Below, piece after piece: positions 55,668 to 64,000 of a stretch of DNA of 64,000 nucleotides. The stretch comes from Acanthochlamys bracteata (Eukaryota; Streptophyta; Magnoliopsida; Pandanales; Velloziaceae): the NCBI GenBank assembly GCA_019914995.1, contig CM034127.1, positions 6,882,001-6,946,000 on the forward strand, written 5' to 3'. The notes beneath the pieces are model-generated. The model was given only the letters and a program-made list of their open reading frames with translations. It ran no database searches and was not told where the DNA came from. Numbering within the stretch: position 1 is the stretch's first letter; each line of letters starts with the position of its first letter. The position numbers and the translations under genes were made by a program.

Positions 55668-56187
55668 GAAAAGACAAGCGTATGGAGCCAAAAAATAAAA
55701 CAATAAAAAAATAAAAAATATTAGTAATAATTAATTAATTAATTATTGTTTAACAAAATATGATATAAATTACAAAAACAATCGCCTTTTTATCGTACAT
55801 TATATTCTTGAACCTTCTTATGTTTTTTATAACCTTAATAATTTTTTATTTATTTCTTTTTTTATAATTGATTCTAATAATTCTTGAACCTTCAATTGTC
55901 ATGAAATTTTTATAAAAGTTATTTAATATTTTAAATCATATTCTAGAATTGTTTTGAATTGATGGTTCATTGACCTTCATGAAACAAGAAATTTATCGTA
56001 GACTCAGGTACTCATGTAATACCATAATTTATCTATAAAGATAGCATTTATTGAATATTTTTCTGATGGCTATCGATGGGGTGTGTGTGAGAGAGAGAGA
56101 GACAAAGAGATAGAGGATTTGGATTCATACGTTAAGAAATGAAATAAACCTTCAATTTAAGACTTAAAATAGTGTATGAGTAGATAA
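55668..56187. other. Short AT-rich spacer
   Basis: No gene seen. A (GA)n run lies at about 56090-56112. Confidence 0.5.
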
Positions 56188-56700
56188 TGTTTGTCTTTAC
56201 TAAAAAAGATTTAATCTCACATTGTTTATCAATAGTTCTGAAATGATATTCATAAATGGGTGGACACACTCCTCTCATGGCCAATTGATTTTGAGAAAAA
56301 TTTTAAATTTTTCACGTAGTATCAGAGCAGCATTGACCGGATCGACTCACAATGTAGGCTAAATCTGTTTTTATTATCTTATTTATTCATGATCTGCTTT
56401 ATTTGAAGGCTAGTAGCTGCTTCATTTCTAACACGTGCACGTTCCATTTAAGGACAATTCCTCATTTTATTTTAAAGCAAATAATCCGTTTTATTTTAGG
56501 GTAGGTACCACACTTCATTCAACTTCATTACATGGCAACTAGTTCGTATCAGTTCATAAAAAAATGCTCCGCTAGAAGGTAAGTGTTAATAAAGTTTTAG
56601 TCACATATTACTTATCAATAGTCTTGAAATAATATTTATAAAGATTTTTGGCTCATTCTTCTAATGGTCAATTAGCTTTGAAAAATATTCTAAATCGTCA
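56188..56700 (+). mobile_element. TRIM-like miniature LTR element (fossil)
   Basis: Two related blocks of about 117-127 bases, 56188-56314 and 56584-56700, run in the same direction (shared order: 'ttatcaatagt', 'tgaaat', 'attcataaa/atttataaa', 'atggccaatt/atggtcaatt', 'ttttaaattttt/attctaaatcg'). Just after the first block is 'tagtatcagagc', a tRNA-Met primer-site-like sequence, and a purine-biased patch precedes the second. About 270 bases lie between, without coding capacity. This is the layout of a terminal-repeat retrotransposon in miniature. The blocks are clearly diverged, so it is old. No target repeat was confirmed. Confidence 0.65.
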
Positions 56701-58090
56701 CAATATTGAAAAATAATATTTTGTGCTTGTTTAATATTGATTTCAAATATTTTTTTCAATTCGTTTTTTAATTTTTTGGTTTAAAAAGTTATTTTAATGT
56801 ACATGAAGCTGATTACTTAATGCATATGCTGTGAATTAGTTCTATAAATATCGTCAGATCCGAATATGAATCCAGTATGTATTAGAGTTGAACCTCAGAG
56901 ATTCACTAAACAATATCTCTACTATGAATTTGCAACAATCAAGGCAAATTCATACAATAATAACTTGTGGAAAAATCACAAATAAGAGAAAAAAAGTCTG
57001 ATGACAGAAAGACGGTGTGAAAAAGATCATTTTTTTTAATAAAGAATTTTGAATTCAATCATAAATTTCAAAATATGTCAAATAAACTTGCAAGAACTTG
57101 CCTAGAGAGACATATGCTCTATCTTTACATAAAAAATTGAAATGATAATAAAAAAAGGGCGAATCTGAAAAGATAAAGCTAGTAGATGAAGCTGTTAGAA
57201 CATATCAGCACATGCCCGACAAAACATCCGAATGAAATCCAAGGGGTGTAAGAACATCACACAACAAATTTGCAGATATAATGAGATTCAAGCATCATAG
57301 CATAACAATAAGAGAAGTAAGTACAAAATCAAGTTTGAATTTTGAGCAAACCGAAGAGCACAAAAATAGAACACATATGAGCTTTTGGAGTCAATTTTCC
57401 AGAGAACATATTCTTCCAAATTATTTATTTTCTCTTCTTTCTTCATCGAGGACTTATCACTACTATGATAGATATAGACTTAACTTGAGAGCTTGTAATC
57501 CCTATAAGAGTGGAGAGAATTTCACATTGTTCACGTATAAGCTGCCAGGAAGAGAAAGGTTTTGATTAAAACCTTCTCTAGTAGGAAAGTTTGGTTAAGA
57601 CTTGATTTCTTGCAACCGTAGAACTTAGGCTAGTCAAAAGGCTCGGTTGAGTTTACCTTGCAAGTAAATCTCATTTGCAACTAAGAGTTCAAGATGAACA
57701 TCAAGTCTCGAACTTATAATTTTGACGAAAGTTGATGAATATCCTTTTAGGTTTGGAGTGGTCATGACGTAGGTAAGGGTTGTCAGAATCAACAACATAA
57801 AAATCATCACACGCTTAAGGGTTTGTTTGCCTTTCCTTTTTGCATTGTTTTGCTAACTAATAAATTTTGTACTACAAGGTGCAACACGCATCCGGTCAAT
57901 GGATTAACCTAAAATTTTATTTTATGTGTTTAACTTTTCACCCAAATTCATCCCCTCTGCTGCGAATGTGTTTAACAGGAATATAAGATTTCAGTTCTAG
58001 CGTTTTGTGATTTCTACTTCAATTCTTATTCCATTCAATTTGAGACGATCTCTGATGAGGATTATTGTACGCTTGCTATTATTAAGATGG
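56701..58090. other. Spacer without a recognised gene
   Basis: One + strand open frame of 94 codons (57281-57565) has no family resemblance and no clear splice context. The DNA around it may be an old repeat (for example an LTR) but has no ends I can define. Confidence 0.4.
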
Positions 58091-58094
58091 ATGA

Positions 58095-58250
58095 GACATT
58101 TGAGAGTACTTTTAAAAAACATTTTGTAAAAAATAAAATTTTATGACATAATACTTTTATATTTTTTAAATTATTAAAAAAACTTTGTAAAATATTATAA
58201 AAAATTTATTAAAAAATATAAATTTACAAAATTAAAATAAAAAGAATTTG
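58095..58250. mobile_element. Decayed PIF/Harbinger-like MITE, copy 3
   Basis: The A/T pattern ('aaaaatttattaaaaaatata', 'attttatgacataata') follows the interior of the better copies at 50482 and 59315. Ends are not clear, so the limits are approximate. Confidence 0.4.
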
Positions 58251-58324
58251 AAAAGTAGACAAGTTATATTACAGAAATTTAGACCGCCAGATGCTGATGG
58301 TTTCCCTTTATTGGAGGTTTGCGA

Positions 58325-58894
58325 TAGAAGTGTCAATTCGGATTCATGAGTCGATTTCGAATCGACCAATATTATAACCGGATCAAAATCTTTCAACTCT
58401 AACTCGAACCATTTAATTATACGGATCAAAATTGTCAATTCTAACCCTATCTATTTAATACCCGGATCAAATTTGAATCGATCTATTTAATAATTAAAAT
58501 TATTAAAATAAATTAGTTCTAATAATAATATATAAATTTATTTACTATCATATATCTAAAAGGAAAAAATATTAATTTTGATAAAATCTATTAATTAAGC
58601 AAATTAAGTAAAAATTAAATTAAGAAAAATATATATATACAAATTAATTAAAAATTAATGTCATTATTCTAAACATTCTCTAATTATTAAGTAATATATG
58701 CTATATAAATAAATATACGGATTAAATAGATCAAGTTTAGGAGTCGAAGCCGATCTGAACCAATTTAAAATTTTAGATTTATTTCGAATCGACCTAAAAT
58801 TGACCCAAATTTAATTAAAATTTGACCCAAATCTAATTTTTTTGGATCGATTTCGAATTAGGTTCGTGAGTCAAGTATGAAATTGCCACCTCTA
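58325..58894. mobile_element. hAT-like MITE with TAGAGGTGGCAA-type ends
   Basis: Ends are 'tagaagtgtcaatt' (left) and, reverse complemented, 'tagaggtggcaatt' (right), the latter a terminus widely seen in plant hAT elements. The inverted similarity runs further inward, past 'gagtc' and 'tcgatttcgaat'. Flanking 8-mers 'gtttgcga' and 'gtttgagg' agree at 6 of 8 positions, a decayed target repeat. It is about 570 bases, noncoding, and rich in 'gaccc/ggatc' motifs. Confidence 0.75.
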
Positions 58895-59066
58895 GTTTGA
58901 GGTTTTCCATTTCCCACCTAAAATTCTTATTGATACAATTAGTCATCTTGAATTTGTATACATTTAGTGTTGCATAAGAGTTCTTCACAATTGTTGGCAT
59001 ATAAGTTTCTGCCAAATTTGTACAATCTACAAACTTTAGGTATGGTATTATGTTCTTGATGACTAA

Positions 59067-59289
59067 TGGGCGTTTGGAAAAGCGTTTTCTAAAAGGTTCA
59101 TTTTATTTTTCCATTTATAAATATTTAGAAAATTTATTGAAAAATTTAGAAAATATAGAAAAATTTTATGTAGTAAGATCTTTTTCAATATATATTTTTA
59201 TTATTTTTTTTAAGTAAAAAAATTAAACTCATTTTTAATAAAAATAAAAATAACTTTTATTTCAAAAAATTCTATTTTATAATCACTCC
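59067..59289 (+). mobile_element. PIF/Harbinger-like MITE, copy 4
   Basis: Starts 'tgggcgtttggaaaa' and ends 'ataatcactcc', flanked by 'taa' at 59064-59066 and 59290-59292. Same family as the copies at 50482 and 59315. It lies about 300 bases upstream of the PPR start. Confidence 0.78.
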
Positions 59290-59314
59290 TAAAGTCCGAA
59301 GTCTCTCCTTCAGA

Positions 59315-59552
59315 GGGGCGTTTGGCTTTACATTTTTCCAACGTAGTTTTCAATTTCAATTTCATATTTTTTAATATATAATTTATAAGTATCTAAAAAA
59401 TTTATTTAAAAATTTAAAAAATATAAAAAAATTCTACGTAATAATATTTTTTATTTTATATTTATATTATTTTTTAAAAATAAAAAAATTTAATTTTCAA
59501 AAAAACAAAAATATGCTTAATTTTTAAAAAAATTTATTTCATAACCAATTTT
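59315..59552 (+). mobile_element. PIF/Harbinger-like MITE, copy 5, abutting the PPR gene
   Basis: Starts 'ggggcgtttggctttac' and shares the internal order of copy 2 in reverse. The right end is near 59552, only about 35 bases from the PPR start codon. Its ends are bordered by 'ttcaga' on both sides, possibly a target duplication. Confidence 0.7.
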
Positions 59553-59587
59553 CAGAATTCCAATGCCGCCGCGCCCACCGCTGGTCC

Positions 59588-61609
59588 ATGCTCCCTCTCT
59601 TCTCCTGCCTCCGCCGCCACACCACCACCCTTCTCCACCCCCGCCGCCGCTCTCTCTCCTCTCTTCCTTTCTCTCTCCTCTCCGACTCCAACGATTCCTC
59701 CACTACTCAACCGCAGCTCCCTCCACCACCGCCTCCGCCTTCCCACCAATACTATTCCAACCGGCCTTGGTACAACAAATCCCATATGAACAAGCGCATC
59801 TCTTCCGCTCTTCTCTCTCGCGGCTGGGGCCCACACTCGCTCTCCGGTATCGCTAGGCTCGACGATGTCTTCGTCGCTAAAGCTATTACTTGTATCTTTG
59901 CCGATAGCCGTGACGCTACACTTGCTTTGTATTTTTTCCGTTCATCCGCCCGCAAACGTGGTGGGCCTCATGGTCTGCTCACCCTCTGTGCCATCGTCCA
60001 CGTTACTGCCGCTGGTAATATGAAACACGTTGCTCTTCGCTGTCTTTTCGATACCATTCCTTATACAGACCGGAAACTTCTGTTGGAGAGCTTGCGTAAG
60101 ACTGCTACGTCAGAAGCATCTCTGCAAGCAGCATACAGTATGTTATTGAGATGCTACGTAAAAGAGAAAATGGTGGACGATTCGATGGAAACAATGGACT
60201 ACATGAAGAAGGAACTGGGATTATTTCCGTCTGTTGGGATTTACGTATTGCTGATTGAGCTGTTGCTTAAGTTTAAGAAGGTGGATGAGGCATGGCAGGT
60301 GTTCACTGAAATGCCTGAACTGGAGATCTCATCAAAGAAAGTGTTTGTCAGCTTGTTTGTAAAAGAGCTCTGTGCACATGGTGAGTTTTTTAGTGCTTGT
60401 GATTTGATTATTGAAATGAGTAAGATTTGTGGTGAAGTAGATGTCATTGTGTATACAATCGTCATCAGCGCTCTTCTCAAGAAGGGTTTTTTGGTTGAAG
60501 CTACTGATTTGTTGTACAATATGCTTGAAAGAGGGTTTTTGCCAGACTCTGTTATGCTTTCAACCATCGTTAGTGGTTACTGTAAAGCGGGGAGATTGAC
60601 TGAGGCACTTCAGTTTTGCAGGTTTCCAGGCTATGCTCCAGATGAATTTGTGTATACTAATTTGATTTCTAAGTTCTGCAGTGATGGGAACATGGAAGAT
60701 GCTATAAAGCTGTATCATGAAATGTTTCAAGTGGGCCTACATCCTGATTCCTTTTGTTATAATATTGTAATCAGAGGTTTCTGTAAATTAGTTAAAGTAA
60801 ATGAAGCCTTGAGCTTTCTTGCTCAATTGCTGAAACAAGGTCACAGCTTATGTAAATTGACATATAAATTTCTTATTGAGGGCTACTGCAAAATTGGCTG
60901 TGCTCATGAAGCAGAAAGTCTTCTCAGAGCATTGCTTAGAGATGGCTCCAAACCTGATGTTGCCATTTACAATGTCGTGATGGATGGATACAGCAAGAAG
61001 GGAAACCTGAATAAGATATATGAATTGAAGGATTTGATGAGAATGAATGGCATCTTGGCAGATGCTACAACTTATAATATTTTGATGAATGGGCTTATCA
61101 AGATGGGATTTTATACAGAGGCCAGAGAGGCATTCCATGAGCTTAATAGCAAAGGATTTCCTCCTGACAAGTTCTCATACACTAATCTAATTCAAGCTTA
61201 TTGCAAACAAGGAAAATTGGAGGAAGCTTATCATATATGGTGCAGCATGAGCAAAAGAGGAGCAGAACCTGATCTTATTACCTGTACGGCCCTTCTTAAT
61301 GGTTTCTGTAAATCTCAGCGCATGCAAGAAGCTGGTGTTTTGTTTCATCGTATGTTAGATGCTGGACTGGTTCCTGATCTGGTTCTGTATAACAATCTTG
61401 TGCGTGGATACTGTAGTGAAGGTAACATTAACGAAGCTGTGAATCTGCTAACCATAATGGCAGAAAAGGGAAAATTTCCCAACAGTGCCACTTATTGGTC
61501 TTTGGTGCACGGTTTTCAGATGATTGGAGTAGAGAATGCAGTGGAAAATGCTGCTGTGAAGTTGGAGCTTCTATTCACTAAAAGTGTCGGTGCTGGTAAT
61601 GGATCATAG
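59588..61609 (+). CDS. P-class pentatricopeptide repeat (PPR) protein
   Basis: PPR proteins bind single-stranded organelle RNA and guide its cleavage, stability, splicing or translation. The gene is a single 673-codon exon, as is usual for this family. The N-terminus is rich in Arg, Ser and Leu with few acidic residues, like a mitochondrial or plastid transit peptide, followed by a proline run near residues 44-51. From about residue 215 to 640 there are some 11-12 repeats, mostly of 35 residues, with 'TYNILMNGL', 'SYTNLIQAYCKQGKLEEA' and 'YNNLVRGYC' as typical starts. There are no E, DYW or SMR domains. One repeat, after 'SVMLSTIVSGYCKAGR', is about 32 residues. No lesion is visible. An overlapping upstream ATG in another frame lies at 59563. 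Which organelle and which RNA are unknown. Confidence 0.93.
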   Translation: MLPLFSCLRRHTTTLLHPRRRSLSSLPFSLLSDSNDSSTTQPQLPPPPPPPSHQYYSNRPWYNKSHMNKRISSALLSRGWGPHSLSGIARLDDVFVAKAITCIFADSRDATLALYFFRSSARKRGGPHGLLTLCAIVHVTAAGNMKHVALRCLFDTIPYTDRKLLLESLRKTATSEASLQAAYSMLLRCYVKEKMVDDSMETMDYMKKELGLFPSVGIYVLLIELLLKFKKVDEAWQVFTEMPELEISSKKVFVSLFVKELCAHGEFFSACDLIIEMSKICGEVDVIVYTIVISALLKKGFLVEATDLLYNMLERGFLPDSVMLSTIVSGYCKAGRLTEALQFCRFPGYAPDEFVYTNLISKFCSDGNMEDAIKLYHEMFQVGLHPDSFCYNIVIRGFCKLVKVNEALSFLAQLLKQGHSLCKLTYKFLIEGYCKIGCAHEAESLLRALLRDGSKPDVAIYNVVMDGYSKKGNLNKIYELKDLMRMNGILADATTYNILMNGLIKMGFYTEAREAFHELNSKGFPPDKFSYTNLIQAYCKQGKLEEAYHIWCSMSKRGAEPDLITCTALLNGFCKSQRMQEAGVLFHRMLDAGLVPDLVLYNNLVRGYCSEGNINEAVNLLTIMAEKGKFPNSATYWSLVHGFQMIGVENAVENAAVKLELLFTKSVGAGNGS

Positions 61610-62974
61610 AATTTGGATGTATATGACTTTTCCATCTAACTTTTCTGGAGTATTAAATGCATTCTCAGGTTAGCTGTATTTTGTAAGTAACTTTTTTCTA
61701 GTCCAACTTGCACATCTGTTTGTAACTGTAAAAAACTTGTGCATTTGTTCTTAACACAGATCATTGTAACAAGTTAGGAGGGCAAAAATTCTTGTCAAGT
61801 TCACTGCTTATAGGTATGTTATTTTTTTTCACAGCTATATTTTGATTATAGTTCTTAAATATTTTAGGTATTCCTTTATCATTCATTAGACATGTAATTT
61901 ACTAGTTTTAGTTGGTTATATAGAGATATTGTTATAGGCTTTTGTATCTGTATATATTACTGGTTGACCTTTACCTTTTTATCATCTCCCAGTAGTTTGA
62001 GCTGCTGCAATATCTTGCTGCATACTGAATTCAGTCACTCACTATCGTTCAAACAGAAAACTTTTGTAGTAAACTTGGCCTTCTTAAGTAACCAAACAGA
62101 AAACTGCTATTAGTCAGCTAAGTACTCACGCAGACAATGATTTAATTAAGTATTTATTTACTATGATCTTACTCTGATTGTCTGCATTATCACTTAGTAA
62201 CCAAAATTGATATGATCTACTTTTAGGAGGTTCCAATCATGACACATCACAGATGAGCATACATTTATTTTATGCCAATTACTTCACACATACGAAGGGT
62301 CTAGCTTTATACTAAAAGCTTGACTGGATATCGTTATCTTGATTAGTTTAGAAATATAATGCTTAAATTAGGCTATCTGATGCCATTTGCTTTGTTAAGT
62401 GTGATTGCATTTACCTGTGTAGAAATCTTTGACTTCTTTTAAGGCGGTAAATTTACAACATTAGCTTTCTTCTAATTTTCTTTTTGGTTTCGCCATGAGG
62501 AGGATCAAGTCTCATACTTACATACCTTCAAATTCCAAGTTCCCTGAGTATAAGGTTCTTTGTTAGCTCCATACTCCATGCAACAGTGTCATTAGTTATC
62601 GTAGTGCTTGAGCTTGTGTTCTTATTCTTACATTAAAGCCTTGTGTTGTGTTAATCATGTACAGGCATGCTTGGGGTGATGTTTTCTGAATCCACGTCAT
62701 ATACTGATATACGCTTGCTATTGTGCATATGGCTTTGTGAGATGAAGGACGTGGCGATAATCTGTTATATGTTTATGCTGTCTATTTTGCCTCTCCGGAA
62801 TGTTTTTTTTTTGGGCCTGTTTATTGAGATGCCAAAGTTCTACTGATTACATTGCAAAACAATATTTAACTTTTTCATATCCATAAACTACCCCATGCTT
62901 CTCTGTTACACCAATAGTCATACTTTGGCGATATCCCACTTATAAGTCGCTGTAAATTCGTATTTGTGTTCCAG
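61610..62974. other. PPR 3' region and spacer
   Basis: The first few hundred bases are probably the PPR 3' untranslated region. A + strand frame near 62667-62830 has no recognised relatives. No upstream myosin exons were seen here, although the myosin tail begins at its right edge. Confidence 0.5.
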
Positions 62975-64000
62975 GGTGAAGAGTGCAATGGCCATCTTGC
63001 TTACTGGTTGTCAAAATACAGCCACTTTATTATGTTTGCTCCAAAAGTCTCTTAAAGCTGCAGGGGCACCTGGGACCGTTCAATGGAAGAAGCCCGGCCC
63101 TTTGACATCATTGTTTGGAATGAGCTCAAGTACTCTTCTTATTACTGTATTCACCTATTCTGTTTAGAAACTGGCTGATCTCATAGAGCTGCTTAGACTG
63201 CTGCCTAGGATGTGATTAGATTTGCGACAACTGCTGACATAATGCCTGTGCAGGGATTCCGATCTTCCCCATCTTTGGCAAACCTTGCTGCTGCTGATGG
63301 ATTAGACGTTGTACATCAAGTGGAGGCCAAATATCCTGCTTTCCTTTTCAAGCAGCAGCTTATAGCATATCTTGAAAAGATATATGTGATTATTCACATT
63401 AAGGTGAAAAAGGATTTGAGTTCATTGCTTTCTCTATGCATTCTGGTATTTTGCATTTTTGTAGGACACATATGTTTGTGATCATTTTAGTTATAGTAGA
63501 GCTGATGAGATTGTTAAAATATTATTTTTCTCTCCCTTTATATTGTATAAGTTTCTTATTTCATTGGTTACTTATTTGGCTATGAACTTGAAGGCCCCAA
63601 GGACAACAAGAGCCACAATGCCAAGGGGGTTTGTGCATTCACTTGGCAGTCAAGCACAAAACAGTCACTGGCAGAGCATAACTGAGTACCTCCGAAATCT
63701 TTTGAAGACGTTGCAATAAAACTATGTTAGACTATATAAAATTCATTTTGATGGAAGTTCCAGTTGTATGTAATATGATAACAAGTTGCTGTTGCAGGTT
63801 CCTCACACGAAATTCTTTACAGATAGTCACTTCCATGAAAGTGCGACTTTTCAGTGGGTTCGTAGTAGGTCATTCAATGGTTTGCATAAACCCCAAGCCT
63901 AAACCACTTAATTCCAAATAAGTGGAACTAGATTTCAATCTTCTGTTTTCTCCTTTTACAGTCTCCTTCTTCGTCGCGAATGTTGCTCCTTCAGCAATGG
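62975..64000 (+). pseudogene. 5'-truncated, decayed myosin XI tail (dilute domain), continuing past the window
   Basis: Exon-sized blocks match the globular tail of plant class XI myosins, the actin motors that move organelles. They lie at about 62975-63125 ('GHLAYWLS', then 'LLCLLQKSLKAAGA'), 63254-63445 ('[18 protein letters not shown]', '[14 protein letters not shown]', '[12 protein letters not shown]'), 63594-63725 ('APRTTRA', 'SHWQSI'), from 63798 (a poor match) and from 63962 ('SLLLRRECCSFSNG'). Introns between them look normal at most borders. Signs of decay: an extra A near 63018 shifts the frame within the first block, a TAA at 63717-63719 stands where the family has Glu, and the 63798 block has lost most of the conserved sequence. 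Motor, neck and coiled-coil exons are absent upstream. A mis-assembled but live gene is the alternative. Confidence 0.8.

Noticed and set aside
57281-57565. A 94-codon + strand open frame
   Set aside because: No family resemblance, no supporting splice sites, and no start context or neighbours that suggest a gene.
1-64000. CRISPR arrays, bacterial operons, rRNA or intact tRNA genes
   Set aside because: No regularly spaced repeats, no ribosome-binding-site-led gene clusters and no full A-box/B-box tRNA fold were seen; the window is plant nuclear DNA.

Overview
The window is nuclear DNA of a flowering plant. It is AT-rich, its genes carry many short introns with GT..AG borders, it has plant-only gene families (an auxin-producing YUCCA monooxygenase, a P-class PPR protein, a class XI myosin tail), and it is crowded with Copia-type LTR elements and small MITEs. 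A monocot host is possible but cannot be settled from this sequence alone.

Layout. 1-5.3 kb: no clear gene; one Copia solo LTR (about 1.0-1.5 kb) and one unexplained short open frame. 5.3-9.3 kb: a decayed Copia element on the + strand. 10.8-12.4 kb: an intact three-exon YUCCA gene on the - strand, isolated between repeats. 12.6-17.9 kb: AT-rich spacer. 17.9-30.0 kb: a nest of retroelements. The outer Copia (- strand) has exact 5-base target repeats and is the same family as the 5.3-9.3 kb element. It was split by a second Copia (+ strand), which itself holds a piece of a third element (- strand). Two copies of one hAT-like MITE sit in the outer and the inner element. 30-34.4 kb: AT-rich spacer with a doubtful SINE-like remnant. 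35.2-48.9 kb: an 18-exon DENN-domain gene on the - strand; I could join all exons in frame to 838 codons. 50-59.6 kb: PIF/Harbinger-like and hAT-like MITEs, another broken Copia, and a small TRIM-like element. 59.6-61.6 kb: an intronless PPR gene on the + strand, with two MITEs directly upstream. 62.97 kb to the window end: a decayed myosin XI tail (dilute/globular domain) that runs off the edge.

The three intact genes have unrelated jobs: auxin synthesis in the cytosol or ER, guanine-nucleotide exchange on Rab GTPases in membrane traffic, and organelle RNA processing. I see no sign that they work together; this is ordinary eukaryotic gene order with repeats between. I did not find a convincing undescribed system. 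The most informative signals are the layered insertions, the MITEs abutting the PPR start, a coding-like patch inside a DENN intron, and the truncated myosin.
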